A stretch of DNA of 64,000 nucleotides, taken from the NCBI RefSeq assembly GCF_024169515.1, contig NZ_JAMKCQ010000002.1, positions 38,508 to 102,507 on the forward strand, written 5' to 3'. Below are positions 1 to 8,259 of this stretch, piece after piece (the stretch's first letter is position 1; each line of letters begins with the position of its first letter). This DNA comes from Erwinia aphidicola. Lineage in GTDB: Bacteria > Pseudomonadota > Gammaproteobacteria > Enterobacterales > Enterobacteriaceae. The notes below the pieces were generated by a model that was not told the DNA's origin, did no database searches, and was given only the letters and a program-made list of their open reading frames with translations. Made by a program: the position numbers and the translations under genes.

Positions 1-835
1 CAAATCTTCTGAAGCCTTCTTCTATTGCACATAATCTATCTGAAGTAATACGATTAATCTCCAGCTCTGGTTGTCGTAAAAGTTTACCAGGTCTACCACC
101 GGCATGCTGCAGCCGATGTTGCCAGCGGCCTACAAAGCGACCGGTACGAGCCACAGCCTTACCAGCACGGGGGACCATAGCGGCCCCGGCAGAGGCAAGA
201 CCGGTACCGAATGCCACCCAGCCCAGGATATTCATTGCCTTTTTATCCCCTGTGGCCAGCGCCACGGTCGCTCCCACCTCGGCAGCCAGCGAGACAACAT
301 CCAGCGCAAGACCGGCGGTCAGGGCGAGGCCTGATGCGGTGGACATGGCCGCCGCCAGGCTGCCTGTCGCAGCAACAGCGGCGGCCCCGAGCAGGGCTCC
401 ACCGGTCACCACCGTGCCCACCACAGCGCCGACAATGCCCAGGGCGGCCCCGAGCCAGTCAAGCCAGCTGTTGCCCGTCGGGTCAATACGGTTAACCGGG
501 TCCCCGCCACAGTAGGCATAGCGGTTAAGACCGCCAGCCCCGAAAGGACTCAGGGGGTCGGCGGAGAGGAAGCGGCGCAGGCGTGGGCTGTAGAGGCGGT
601 TACCGAGCCGGTACAGGTCGTGGTTCTCACGGACTTCGCCGGCAAAGGCGGTACGTCCGGTGGCGCCGCCGGGGCGGCGGGTGCCCCAGGCCCCGTAGAC
701 GGGGAGGGCGGTGCGGAGACCGGCCTCCGCAGTGACGGAGCCCTGGGGGTCTGTGCCGTACAGCAGGGTCTGTCGTGAACGCAGAGCCGGTCCCGGCATA
801 ATAGGAACTTGGGTGATATAATTATGCATATCCAT
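1..835 (-). CDS. RHS-core toxin with third variable tip (partial, runs off window)
   Basis: This is the 3' end of the left toxin cassette, read right to left from an ATG at 833-835 and still open at base 1. About 245 residues are the same RHS-associated core seen at 5175-6446 and 6908-8179, including the YGTDPQGS and DPTGNSW motifs and the hydrophobic Gly/Ala-rich stretch after them. After the junction motif HAGGR the tip differs from both other copies (it begins PGKLLRQPELEINR) and is cut after about 33 residues, so its activity cannot be named. The probable ribosome site is weaker than in the right copy (AGAGCA instead of AGAGGA). Upstream lies only a decayed rhs gene, so export of this tip is doubtful. 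Confidence 0.75.
   Translation of the reverse strand, partial: MDMHNYITQVPIMPGPALRSRQTLLYGTDPQGSVTAEAGLRTALPVYGAWGTRRPGGATGRTAFAGEVRENHDLYRLGNRLYSPRLRRFLSADPLSPFGAGGLNRYAYCGGDPVNRIDPTGNSWLDWLGAALGIVGAVVGTVVTGGALLGAAAVAATGSLAAAMSTASGLALTAGLALDVVSLAAEVGATVALATGDKKAMNILGWVAFGTGLASAGAAMVPRAGKAVARTGRFVGRWQHRLQHAGGRPGKLLRQPELEINRITSDRLCAIEEGFRRF
99..807 (-). repeat. RHS core repeat, copy 1 (709 bp)
   Basis: GC-rich segment repeated almost perfectly at 5719-6427 and 7443-8151; the only difference I noticed is one base near the tip side (T here and in copy 2, C in copy 3). It encodes the RHS-associated core and the hydrophobic linker up to the tip junction. Confidence 0.95.
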
Positions 836-915
836 TATTTGCTCTGTTAAAAAGGCGGAATAACCCACATTACCAGAAACGCAGGTTATTCAATATAAAG
901 AATCAGACCTTCAGG

Positions 916-1865
916 TTATTCTTCAGTGTGAAGCTCATTTTCTGCATCAACCATAAAACTTTCCCCTATAGTCATTTCCCCACACCTAATAAATCGGGTG
1001 CTTTTATCACCCCTCATTTCACAGCGAAGTTTGCCATCTTTATAATATCTATAAACATGACTATCTCCTTCAGTTACCCTGTACGCTTTTCCATCAGGTC
1101 CATATTCGTATTCAGTGCATTGTGTTTCATCATCACTCTGGATACGGCTTAGCAGACCAAGGTTATCATAATAAAAATTGAGTCCGTCACCATCATTTGT
1201 CACATTACCCTCTTCGTCATAACGCAGAATGAGAGGAGAGTTATGCCCCGGATAACCCGTCCGGCTGTTCTCAACACAAATCAGTTTTACAGGATCAGCA
1301 GAATCGTAGCCATAGGTGGTGACATTTACCGTATTATCCAGGAATTCAGTGGTGACCGTTAATAAATTATCCAGTGCATCATATACAAACTCTTGTTTTT
1401 GATAAAGTGAGCCTTGTTCATTGAGGCCACTCTGCATCATCAAAAGCAAGAATACTGTGTCATACAAGACGCCCACGCATATCATATTCCATTGTCTCCT
1501 CGCGCAGGATATTTCCGGCACTATCCTCCAGGCGTTTTGATACGAGCTTATTGTCCGCTCTGTACATAAAGAATACAGAGCGTGTGGTATCGCCGGCAAG
1601 CGTACTAATTACCCAGGTTTGCTGCGCTGGCCTGCCAAATTCGTCATAAGCAGTAAAGGTCGTAATTCGGTTACCGTTATCAGCAGAAATTACCGTACGC
1701 TCCTTTTCGCGTCCCAGGCTGTCGTAAAAAAGATTAACTTCGACATCTGTATCCTTTTGACTGACTAAACGACCAAGCTGGTCATACAGATAAGTTGTAG
1801 TCACGCCATCTTGAGCCTTAATCCATGATGGAATAGTCTTGTATTCCAATATTCTGCTTCAACAT
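916..1865 (-). pseudogene. Decayed RHS-repeat gene (left copy of 8260-12231)
   Basis: Compared with the intact gene at 8260-12231, this copy keeps about the first 15 codons and the last ~330. A 3020-bp internal deletion joins the two parts at a 3-bp microhomology (ATC at 1821-1823) and changes the frame. A TGC-to-TGA change stops the frame just after the MRGRLV motif, and a 2-bp deletion near 1425 shifts the frame again. Two overlapping open frames (1460-1849 and 916-1599) remain, but neither is a plausible protein. The RHS barrel cannot be made from this copy. Confidence 0.92.
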
Positions 1866-2025
1866 TGAATTATACCTTTGCTAAAGAATTAAAATAAACG
1901 TCATACGGAGTATGGTCCATTGCACAAATTCATATGAGTATGCGCAGCAGAAGTCATAAATGATAAATTAACTTGACCTGAAGTGATTGATAACACAAGC
2001 GAAATAACCACTTTGATTACATAAG

Positions 2026-2051
2026 TAAAAAGCACCTGAAGAGACAGGTGC
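2026..2051 (-). terminator. Intrinsic terminator after left 410-aa gene
   Basis: On the minus strand GCACCTG, a 6-base loop and CAGGTGC form a perfect 7-bp stem followed by TTTTT. It lies about 10 bases after the stop codon of the 410-aa gene and before the rhs remnant. The right copy is at 12393-12417. Confidence 0.8.
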
Positions 2052-2061
2052 CTGAAAATAA

Positions 2062-3294
2062 TCACCATTTAAAAGGAACGATATTTCTTACGCCGGTCTT
2101 ATCGATCTTAATGCCGACAGGATGACCGTTTCCATAAATATCATATAAATAAAGCTTTTCTTGATAATTACGTACTGCACCGCCATATGGTTCATTAACA
2201 AGAACTAAATCCACCTTCACAAAAACTCCGCCTATGATCACCTTACCCTTTTCAGGGCGACCAACTCTGTTGAAATGGTATCTGGTAAATTCGTCAGTGC
2301 TCATAACATCATGTTCACCATTATATGTTATATATTTCGGCCAGTTATGCTTATATTGTTCCTCTCCCGGCTGACCAACATACGTGTACATTAATTCAAC
2401 ACCGTCATTTTTGCCAGCGTCATTATATAAAGAAAAGTACGTATGGTATCCGGGATAGTTTAAGGCAAGGTTAAAATCAATAATCATCCCATTTACAGGT
2501 TCACAATACAACTTTCCTTCGTAGAAAAAACTAAATTTTGCATCATGCACTAACTGATTTCTAAGTACATCTTCACCACCAACTTCAAGCAATTCACAAT
2601 AACAGGAGATATCAAAATTTTTCAGCTGTACCGGGATGACGGTTACAAAGCTATTAAATTTCCCCTGGCCGTCACCGGACGGATCCCCTTCCGGTGCTTC
2701 GCGACTGTTCGTCGTAACAGTAATGGACCCATCCGGGCTGGTAATCTTAGCTGCAAAAGTTCGATTAATTCCGGATGGTGCTGAACATGATAAAAAAAGC
2801 TTGGTAACAGGACTCATTTTTACAAGGTCTGGTTCAGCGGCACGTTCAACAGAAACAGGCAGATCGCGTAAGATAACTCCGGTTGCTGACAATTCTTTAG
2901 GGATATCTTCTTCATTAGGAATTTTATAGGAATTCTCTTCAGTATTTTCTGTTGCTGATAGTCCGATATAAGAAAGAATATCGTGGTTCCATTCATAGCC
3001 ACGATGAGTGAAAGAGCTGTACCAGTTACCCGTGAAACCATTACCGTGCGGAATTTCTTCTCCAGTATGATAATCAATTAAGCGAATATATGAAAGGGCT
3101 TCAGGGTTTAAAAGTACCTCCTTTCCACTGGCATCCAGTGCACGAACATCAATTTCAAATGTTAATTGCTGACGCCCATTGTTGAATAACTTAACGGAAC
3201 CATCAAATTCTGGCTGATGAACATGCCGAATTTTGAATTTATCAATCTGGGCCCAGGATGTTGCTGCATTGGGAGAGTTATTAAATTGTTCCAT
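2062..3294 (-). CDS. 410-aa protein of unknown function, left copy
   Basis: Not recognised as a known family. The 410-residue protein has no signal peptide or membrane segment. Its N-terminal part (start MEQFNNSPNA) resembles that of the neighbouring 339-aa protein in pattern: WxxID near the start, then a segment ending in IRLIDYHTGEEIP against LCLVDYYDKETVIP. The two are therefore probably distant paralogs, likely beta-rich. GAGGA precedes the ATG. It lies between the 339-aa gene and the rhs remnant. It differs from the right copy (12428-13660) at 14 residues, mostly in the C-terminal half, with almost no silent changes. A role as toxin partner or accessory is inferred only from its position. 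Confidence 0.85.
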   Translation of the reverse strand: MEQFNNSPNAATSWAQIDKFKIRHVHQPEFDGSVKLFNNGRQQLTFEIDVRALDASGKEVLLNPEALSYIRLIDYHTGEEIPHGNGFTGNWYSSFTHRGYEWNHDILSYIGLSATENTEENSYKIPNEEDIPKELSATGVILRDLPVSVERAAEPDLVKMSPVTKLFLSCSAPSGINRTFAAKITSPDGSITVTTNSREAPEGDPSGDGQGKFNSFVTVIPVQLKNFDISCYCELLEVGGEDVLRNQLVHDAKFSFFYEGKLYCEPVNGMIIDFNLALNYPGYHTYFSLYNDAGKNDGVELMYTYVGQPGEEQYKHNWPKYITYNGEHDVMSTDEFTRYHFNRVGRPEKGKVIIGGVFVKVDLVLVNEPYGGAVRNYQEKLYLYDIYGNGHPVGIKIDKTGVRNIVPFKW

Positions 3295-3322
3295 AAATCC
3301 TCACATATGATTGTGGTAAAAA

Positions 3323-4342
3323 TTAGTCTGAAATAATAATTTCGTTTCGTTGATCGGCAACGAATAAGATTTTTAGCTTATGCGTAGTGCCATGAATGTC
3401 AGTAACGCTAAGTAAACATGGTCCGCCAAAACCAGAAGGATAATCGCCTTGCCTGATGTCATTCCGCCCGCACATAACGATCATGCATTTATTGGGGTCT
3501 GTATAACTTTTTGTTAATTCAGGAAGTGGCTGACTGCCTGTCGGGACCTGATTTTCGTCTGAATTCCACTGAATGAGGGTTTCGCCAGGACTGGCGAAAC
3601 CAATGAAACAGGGGGTGCGGTCATCAACATCAGGTGTTTGCCAGTGGATCATACCCGCAGGATCCGCATCAAGTTTACGCAATGCGAGCTGGCGGGAGCC
3701 ATCCGGTGAGAGAGAAAGAAAAATACCCTGATTGAAAATAGCCGCCTGTGGGATATCAGTCGAATCAATGATGTCAACAGGCGATCCCAGTAAAAAACGA
3801 GAAGCGTCGTAATAAACTGGTGGATGTACGTTAATCTCTGGTGTCAGCGGTAAGGGGAACACAGGAGTCATAGGTTCACCAGAAGAATCAAACGACTCAC
3901 CGTTAGTAATAAAAACCTTTCCATTATCGCCAGTAACTTTAACAGCAATTTTAAGAGGTGATGCATAGGGGTCATTGCAGGAAAGATAAAAATCAAAAAC
4001 CTCACCTCCGGCCATAGTGCCCTGACTATTTGATTTTACACCCGTAACTGAAGCTTGATAGTAGTCAAAACGAATATCACGTATCCGGGAAGCTTTCCAT
4101 CCAAGCTCATTGTATTTATCAAAGGGGATAACTGTTTCTTTATCATAGTAATCGACAAGACATAATTTGTCTTTTTCAGATCCCGTTAGTTTAACAGGGT
4201 CCTTTCCGACGCGGGCTTCCACATAAAAGCGGACCAGAACCTGCTGGTTCCCATTACCTGTAACATGTGGATTAGAAATAGTTACTTCAGGCCGATCAAT
4301 TACCCAGGTCTGATTACTATTATTAAAATCACTATTTAACAC
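3323..4342 (-). CDS. 339-aa protein of unknown function, left copy
   Basis: Not recognised. It is nearly identical to 13689-14708; the only amino-acid change seen is Asp to Gly near the C-terminus (VADQRN against VAGQRN). The start is GTG: AGGAGA lies four bases upstream, and the ATG one base further upstream is out of frame and stops after two codons. No signal peptide, membrane segment or cysteine motif is visible; the composition suggests a soluble beta-rich protein. It is followed after 28 bases by the 410-aa gene, so the two are probably co-transcribed. Confidence 0.83.
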   Translation of the reverse strand: MLNSDFNNSNQTWVIDRPEVTISNPHVTGNGNQQVLVRFYVEARVGKDPVKLTGSEKDKLCLVDYYDKETVIPFDKYNELGWKASRIRDIRFDYYQASVTGVKSNSQGTMAGGEVFDFYLSCNDPYASPLKIAVKVTGDNGKVFITNGESFDSSGEPMTPVFPLPLTPEINVHPPVYYDASRFLLGSPVDIIDSTDIPQAAIFNQGIFLSLSPDGSRQLALRKLDADPAGMIHWQTPDVDDRTPCFIGFASPGETLIQWNSDENQVPTGSQPLPELTKSYTDPNKCMIVMCGRNDIRQGDYPSGFGGPCLLSVTDIHGTTHKLKILFVADQRNEIIISD

Positions 4343-4779
4343 ATGTTCTCCTTTAAATTATAAAAAAACTAAAGCCACATACAGATTGAAATAATGATGT
4401 TCTATCGGACACCATTCATTACTCTAAAAACTGGCATTGTAAGAATTTAAAAAACAACCCTCCCAAACCAAATTATTCTTAAAAAATAAAAATGATAGCG
4501 CATGGCTATTAAAGACTCACAACCATCTAAAGCAGGGTAATTATTGGTATTTCAGGTTGATTTATTTCCTTAGAGCTTGACCCAGAAGTTTCGCATATTT
4601 TTAATCAGTGATTGATTAGGCATCTAAAATAAATTGAAGACTTTCCTTTATAATTACTTTCAACATAAACAATGATTGGAACTAAAGAATTATTAAATAA
4701 ATATGTTTTTAATCCGGTGAATCAATTTAAAATTCAGTATAGAAACCCTCTAACTCTCTAATAATCAGAAGTGAGGGCA
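4343..4779. other. AT-rich intergenic region (left copy)
   Basis: 437 bp between the endolysin remnant and the 339-aa gene, almost identical to 14709-15145. No open frame or RNA gene is seen. TATAAT lies about 15 bases before the 339-aa start on the minus strand, but no convincing -35 accompanies it. Confidence 0.6.
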
Positions 4780-5108
4780 TCATGGAGTAAGTGCAGCAAT
4801 TGCTCTGTTTGTATGTTGCGTTCTTAACTTAAGCCCATTAAATCCGCCATTAATACGCCGCGTCAGACCGCTAATATCATTCCTGTCAGCAAAGTAGTTA
4901 CAATTATTGTTTTTCCAGAACCAGCCCGCAGAACATGCAGCGTTAATAGGATCTAAGAGTAGTTCTGGTTTTTCCTCAAGATCGAGTCCCAAATCTTCGC
5001 CACATGCAATATAATTCCAGCGAAAAGTTAATTGCTTTAGCCCTCGCCCACGATATTTCCAGCCATCTCCATTAGCATTGTTACCGTATCTGTTACCATA
5101 AACAATAT
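4780..5108 (-). pseudogene. Truncated GH19 endolysin (left duplication edge)
   Basis: The last ~108 codons match the intact endolysin at 15146-15775 from the IVYGNRYGNN motif onward. Identity ends abruptly at 5108 (right counterpart 15474), which marks the edge of the tandem duplication. The catalytic N-terminal half, including the glutamate in the ISVES motif, is missing. An open frame continues upstream to 5208 through unrelated sequence that overlaps the end of the F-box toxin gene, and this is unlikely to be functional. Confidence 0.9.
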
Positions 5109-5174
5109 CTTCCTCACCCTTTATCGGGGATGTACCTTTCGTAAAAAAATGATGGGTTATTGAGCGTTGTAAAA

Positions 5175-6446
5175 CTAAGGCAGTGCATCCGGATGAAACC
5201 AGTTCCATCTTAGCCTCTCTGTACGACTCCTTGACCGAATTTCTTCAAAATCAAGAGTCCTGTAAAGGAATTGATTATCATGACTAAATGCCTTTGCGTG
5301 AATATACCCCGGCGGAGCCATATATTTATTAACAGATATGCTTGCAGGTGGTATGCCTTGCTCCATTAGCATCGCCTGCAACCTTCCTGCATGTACACCT
5401 TGCGTCTGGCCAAGCAGGGCCTTCTGCGCACGCAGGGTGTGATAATCTTGTTCAAAATGTAGCCGCGGATTACTGGTATACCCTACGCGGACTGGATTCT
5501 TAATCACCTCCGGGTTAAAAATCCGATTTATCGTTATTGGTGGGATATTATTTGCGACTTTGCTGGCCATCGTTGAGGATGTTGCTGCCAGATTTGCCAT
5601 GTCCCTGCCGGGAAGGTTTTCAAGGATTTTCCGGAAAGCCACAGAGGGAAGTTGCTCCAGTGCCGAATTACCGGCTTCTGGAGCCATCAATACTACCCCA
5701 TGCCTGCGCGCCCTGCCGCCGGCATGCTGCAGCCGATGTTGCCAGCGGCCTACAAAGCGACCGGTACGAGCCACAGCCTTACCAGCACGGGGGACCATAG
5801 CGGCCCCGGCAGAGGCAAGACCGGTACCGAATGCCACCCAGCCCAGGATATTCATTGCCTTTTTATCCCCTGTGGCCAGCGCCACGGTCGCTCCCACCTC
5901 GGCAGCCAGCGAGACAACATCCAGCGCAAGACCGGCGGTCAGGGCGAGGCCTGATGCGGTGGACATGGCCGCCGCCAGGCTGCCTGTCGCAGCAACAGCG
6001 GCGGCCCCGAGCAGGGCTCCACCGGTCACCACCGTGCCCACCACAGCGCCGACAATGCCCAGGGCGGCCCCGAGCCAGTCAAGCCAGCTGTTGCCCGTCG
6101 GGTCAATACGGTTAACCGGGTCCCCGCCACAGTAGGCATAGCGGTTAAGACCGCCAGCCCCGAAAGGACTCAGGGGGTCGGCGGAGAGGAAGCGGCGCAG
6201 GCGTGGGCTGTAGAGGCGGTTACCGAGCCGGTACAGGTCGTGGTTCTCACGGACTTCGCCGGCAAAGGCGGTACGTCCGGTGGCGCCGCCGGGGCGGCGG
6301 GTGCCCCAGGCCCCGTAGACGGGGAGGGCGGTGCGGAGACCGGCCTCCGCAGTGACGGAGCCCTGGGGGTCTGTGCCGTACAGCAGGGTCTGTCGTGAAC
6401 GCAGAGCCGGTCCCGGCATAATAGGAATTATAATTTTTCTATGCAT
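5175..6446 (-). CDS. RHS-core toxin with F-box-like C-terminal tip
   Basis: 423 aa. Residues about 8-120 are an RHS-associated core ending in DPTGNSW, the region where Rhs and TcC proteins cleave themselves. Residues about 121-220 are a hydrophobic Gly/Ala-rich linker. Residues 249-423 are unique to this copy. Residues 266-299 read LPSVAFRKILENL then GRDMANLAATSSTM, a good fit to the F-box pattern (LP, then IL, L, D, L, S), a eukaryotic Skp1-binding domain found in some bacterial effectors. The remainder is unrecognised. The ATG has AAGGA seven bases upstream, and the N-terminus (MHRKIII) differs from the other copies. There is no full RHS barrel gene directly upstream, so this may be an orphan tip that depends on, or recombines with, the cassette at 6908-12231. 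No immunity gene is visible downstream. Confidence 0.82.
   Translation of the reverse strand: MHRKIIIPIMPGPALRSRQTLLYGTDPQGSVTAEAGLRTALPVYGAWGTRRPGGATGRTAFAGEVRENHDLYRLGNRLYSPRLRRFLSADPLSPFGAGGLNRYAYCGGDPVNRIDPTGNSWLDWLGAALGIVGAVVGTVVTGGALLGAAAVAATGSLAAAMSTASGLALTAGLALDVVSLAAEVGATVALATGDKKAMNILGWVAFGTGLASAGAAMVPRAGKAVARTGRFVGRWQHRLQHAGGRARRHGVVLMAPEAGNSALEQLPSVAFRKILENLPGRDMANLAATSSTMASKVANNIPPITINRIFNPEVIKNPVRVGYTSNPRLHFEQDYHTLRAQKALLGQTQGVHAGRLQAMLMEQGIPPASISVNKYMAPPGYIHAKAFSHDNQFLYRTLDFEEIRSRSRTERLRWNWFHPDALP
5719..6427 (-). repeat. RHS core repeat, copy 2 (709 bp)
   Basis: Same 709-bp GC-rich segment as 99-807. The upstream flank (from 6428) is unrelated to that of copies 1 and 3, so this cassette has its own start and ribosome site. 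Confidence 0.95.
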
Positions 6447-6907
6447 CTTTTAATCCTTGCTTAATATCATATTATGCCATGAATAGCACAAAGGAATTCG
6501 ACTTTTTTACTAATCCAGTAACTCAGTTGCGGAAGCACATCATGATTAAAGCACTTCAATTAGAATTGATAAATATATAGCACTCTGGCGGTTTTATAAA
6601 ACACCACAATTTAAAGCATGGGTGTATTGTTTGCTTCTATTTTCTGGCCACTATCTCAATATACTAAAATTTGGCGGCCAGAACCCTAATTTACGAGGAT
6701 TGATAATTTCATTTTCTGGATACACATATTGTGGCCCAAAAGTAATTAAAGGTGAAAGCATTAAGGCGATGACGCACATTCTCGGCATAATGTTTTGTTA
6801 TAAAAGTGAAATCGCATAATGGTCTGGAATTAATGTCTGGTCTAATTAATCCTGCTAATGTGAGCTTAAACTTTTAAACGAGCAGTAAATCTCTGGGGTA
6901 GTCGCCC
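6447..6907. other. Intergenic region between two toxin cassettes
   Basis: 461 bp, AT-rich. The only sizeable open frame (plus strand, 6622-6819) has no clear ribosome site and no recognisable sequence. No immunity-like gene, terminator or RNA gene was found. Confidence 0.55.
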
Positions 6908-8179
6908 CTACCTCTTGCGAAAAAAATTCAAAAACCCAAAGCATCCTGCGCGTCTGTTTTCTCGATTAATCGCCTCCGCCCCTAGCCTCTGAAGCCTTTC
7001 AAGCTGAACACTGTTAAGCCGTTCTAATGGGTTTGGAGTTTTTTCATACCAGAATTCGAAAAAATTGTCCATAACTGCATTTGTATCCGTTTCATTATCA
7101 AAATTTATAAAGCGAAGTGAATTTTTATCAACTTTCACTTCAGGAACATACGAACTGTTAGAGGCCTTAACCTGTACTGCTGTTATATTTTGGATATCGT
7201 TTTTATTTGCTGATGCAGCAAGCACGACAGGAGATGAGGAATTACTGTCTGCTGCGACAAGGGCGTATTTATTTGCATTCAAATAACTATCTGTCAGAAA
7301 CAGATCCTTTGTGAAGCCGCTTTCAATGATTTTAGCCGCATTGTTCTGACTGGTACCATGGTAACCAATACGTACTATATTTTCGGACGTACCAGGGCTT
7401 TGATGCAAACTTTCAGAAAATGCTTTTCTGCGCGTCCTGCCGCCGGCATGCTGCAGCCGATGTTGCCAGCGGCCCACAAAGCGACCGGTACGAGCCACAG
7501 CCTTACCAGCACGGGGGACCATAGCGGCCCCGGCAGAGGCAAGACCGGTACCGAATGCCACCCAGCCCAGGATATTCATTGCCTTTTTATCCCCTGTGGC
7601 CAGCGCCACGGTCGCTCCCACCTCGGCAGCCAGCGAGACAACATCCAGCGCAAGACCGGCGGTCAGGGCGAGGCCTGATGCGGTGGACATGGCCGCCGCC
7701 AGGCTGCCTGTCGCAGCAACAGCGGCGGCCCCGAGCAGGGCTCCACCGGTCACCACCGTGCCCACCACAGCGCCGACAATGCCCAGGGCGGCCCCGAGCC
7801 AGTCAAGCCAGCTGTTGCCCGTCGGGTCAATACGGTTAACCGGGTCCCCGCCACAGTAGGCATAGCGGTTAAGACCGCCAGCCCCGAAAGGACTCAGGGG
7901 GTCGGCGGAGAGGAAGCGGCGCAGGCGTGGGCTGTAGAGGCGGTTACCGAGCCGGTACAGGTCGTGGTTCTCACGGACTTCGCCGGCAAAGGCGGTACGT
8001 CCGGTGGCGCCGCCGGGGCGGCGGGTGCCCCAGGCCCCGTAGACGGGGAGGGCGGTGCGGAGACCGGCCTCCGCAGTGACGGAGCCCTGGGGGTCTGTGC
8101 CGTACAGCAGGGTCTGTCGTGAACGCAGAGCCGGTCCCGGCATAATAGGAACTTGGGTGATATAATTATGCATATCCAT
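6908..8179 (-). CDS. RHS-core toxin with ADP-ribosyltransferase-like tip
   Basis: 423 aa from the ATG at 8179, chosen because AGAGGA lies four bases upstream; a GTG at 8212 would add 11 residues. It has the same core and linker as the other copies up to HAGGR (about residue 248). The tip starts near residue 249 and carries GYHGTS at 272-277, followed by an SGF then an ANKYA motif. This is the order His...Gly-Thr...Tyr seen in ADP-ribosyltransferases of the PARP/ART kind, including several TcC tips. The third catalytic residue cannot be placed with certainty. It directly follows the 1323-aa RHS gene (80-bp gap from this start), and together they would make one complete RHS shell plus toxin. 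No immunity gene follows. Confidence 0.82.
   Translation of the reverse strand: MDMHNYITQVPIMPGPALRSRQTLLYGTDPQGSVTAEAGLRTALPVYGAWGTRRPGGATGRTAFAGEVRENHDLYRLGNRLYSPRLRRFLSADPLSPFGAGGLNRYAYCGGDPVNRIDPTGNSWLDWLGAALGIVGAVVGTVVTGGALLGAAAVAATGSLAAAMSTASGLALTAGLALDVVSLAAEVGATVALATGDKKAMNILGWVAFGTGLASAGAAMVPRAGKAVARTGRFVGRWQHRLQHAGGRTRRKAFSESLHQSPGTSENIVRIGYHGTSQNNAAKIIESGFTKDLFLTDSYLNANKYALVAADSNSSSPVVLAASANKNDIQNITAVQVKASNSSYVPEVKVDKNSLRFINFDNETDTNAVMDNFFEFWYEKTPNPLERLNSVQLERLQRLGAEAINRENRRAGCFGFLNFFRKR
7443..8151 (-). repeat. RHS core repeat, copy 3 (709 bp)
   Basis: Same segment as 99-807, with one noticed base difference (CCCACAAAG here against CCTACAAAG). Identity with copy 1 continues upstream through the rest of the cassette. 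Confidence 0.95.
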
Positions 8180-8259
8180 TATTTCCTCTGTTAAAAAGGC
8201 GGAATAACCCACATTACCAGAAACGCAGGTTATTCAATATAAAGAATCAGACCTTCAGG

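Noticed and set aside
916..1849. Two overlapping open frames (916-1599 and 1460-1849) as separate genes
   Set aside because: Both are pieces of one rhs copy broken by a deletion, a nonsense change and a 2-bp deletion when compared with 8260-12231.
6622..6819. 65-codon plus-strand frame as an immunity gene
   Set aside because: No clear ribosome site, wrong strand for the operon and no recognisable sequence.
99..8151. CRISPR or phase-variable repeat array
   Set aside because: The three long repeats are coding RHS cores; no short regularly spaced repeats are present.
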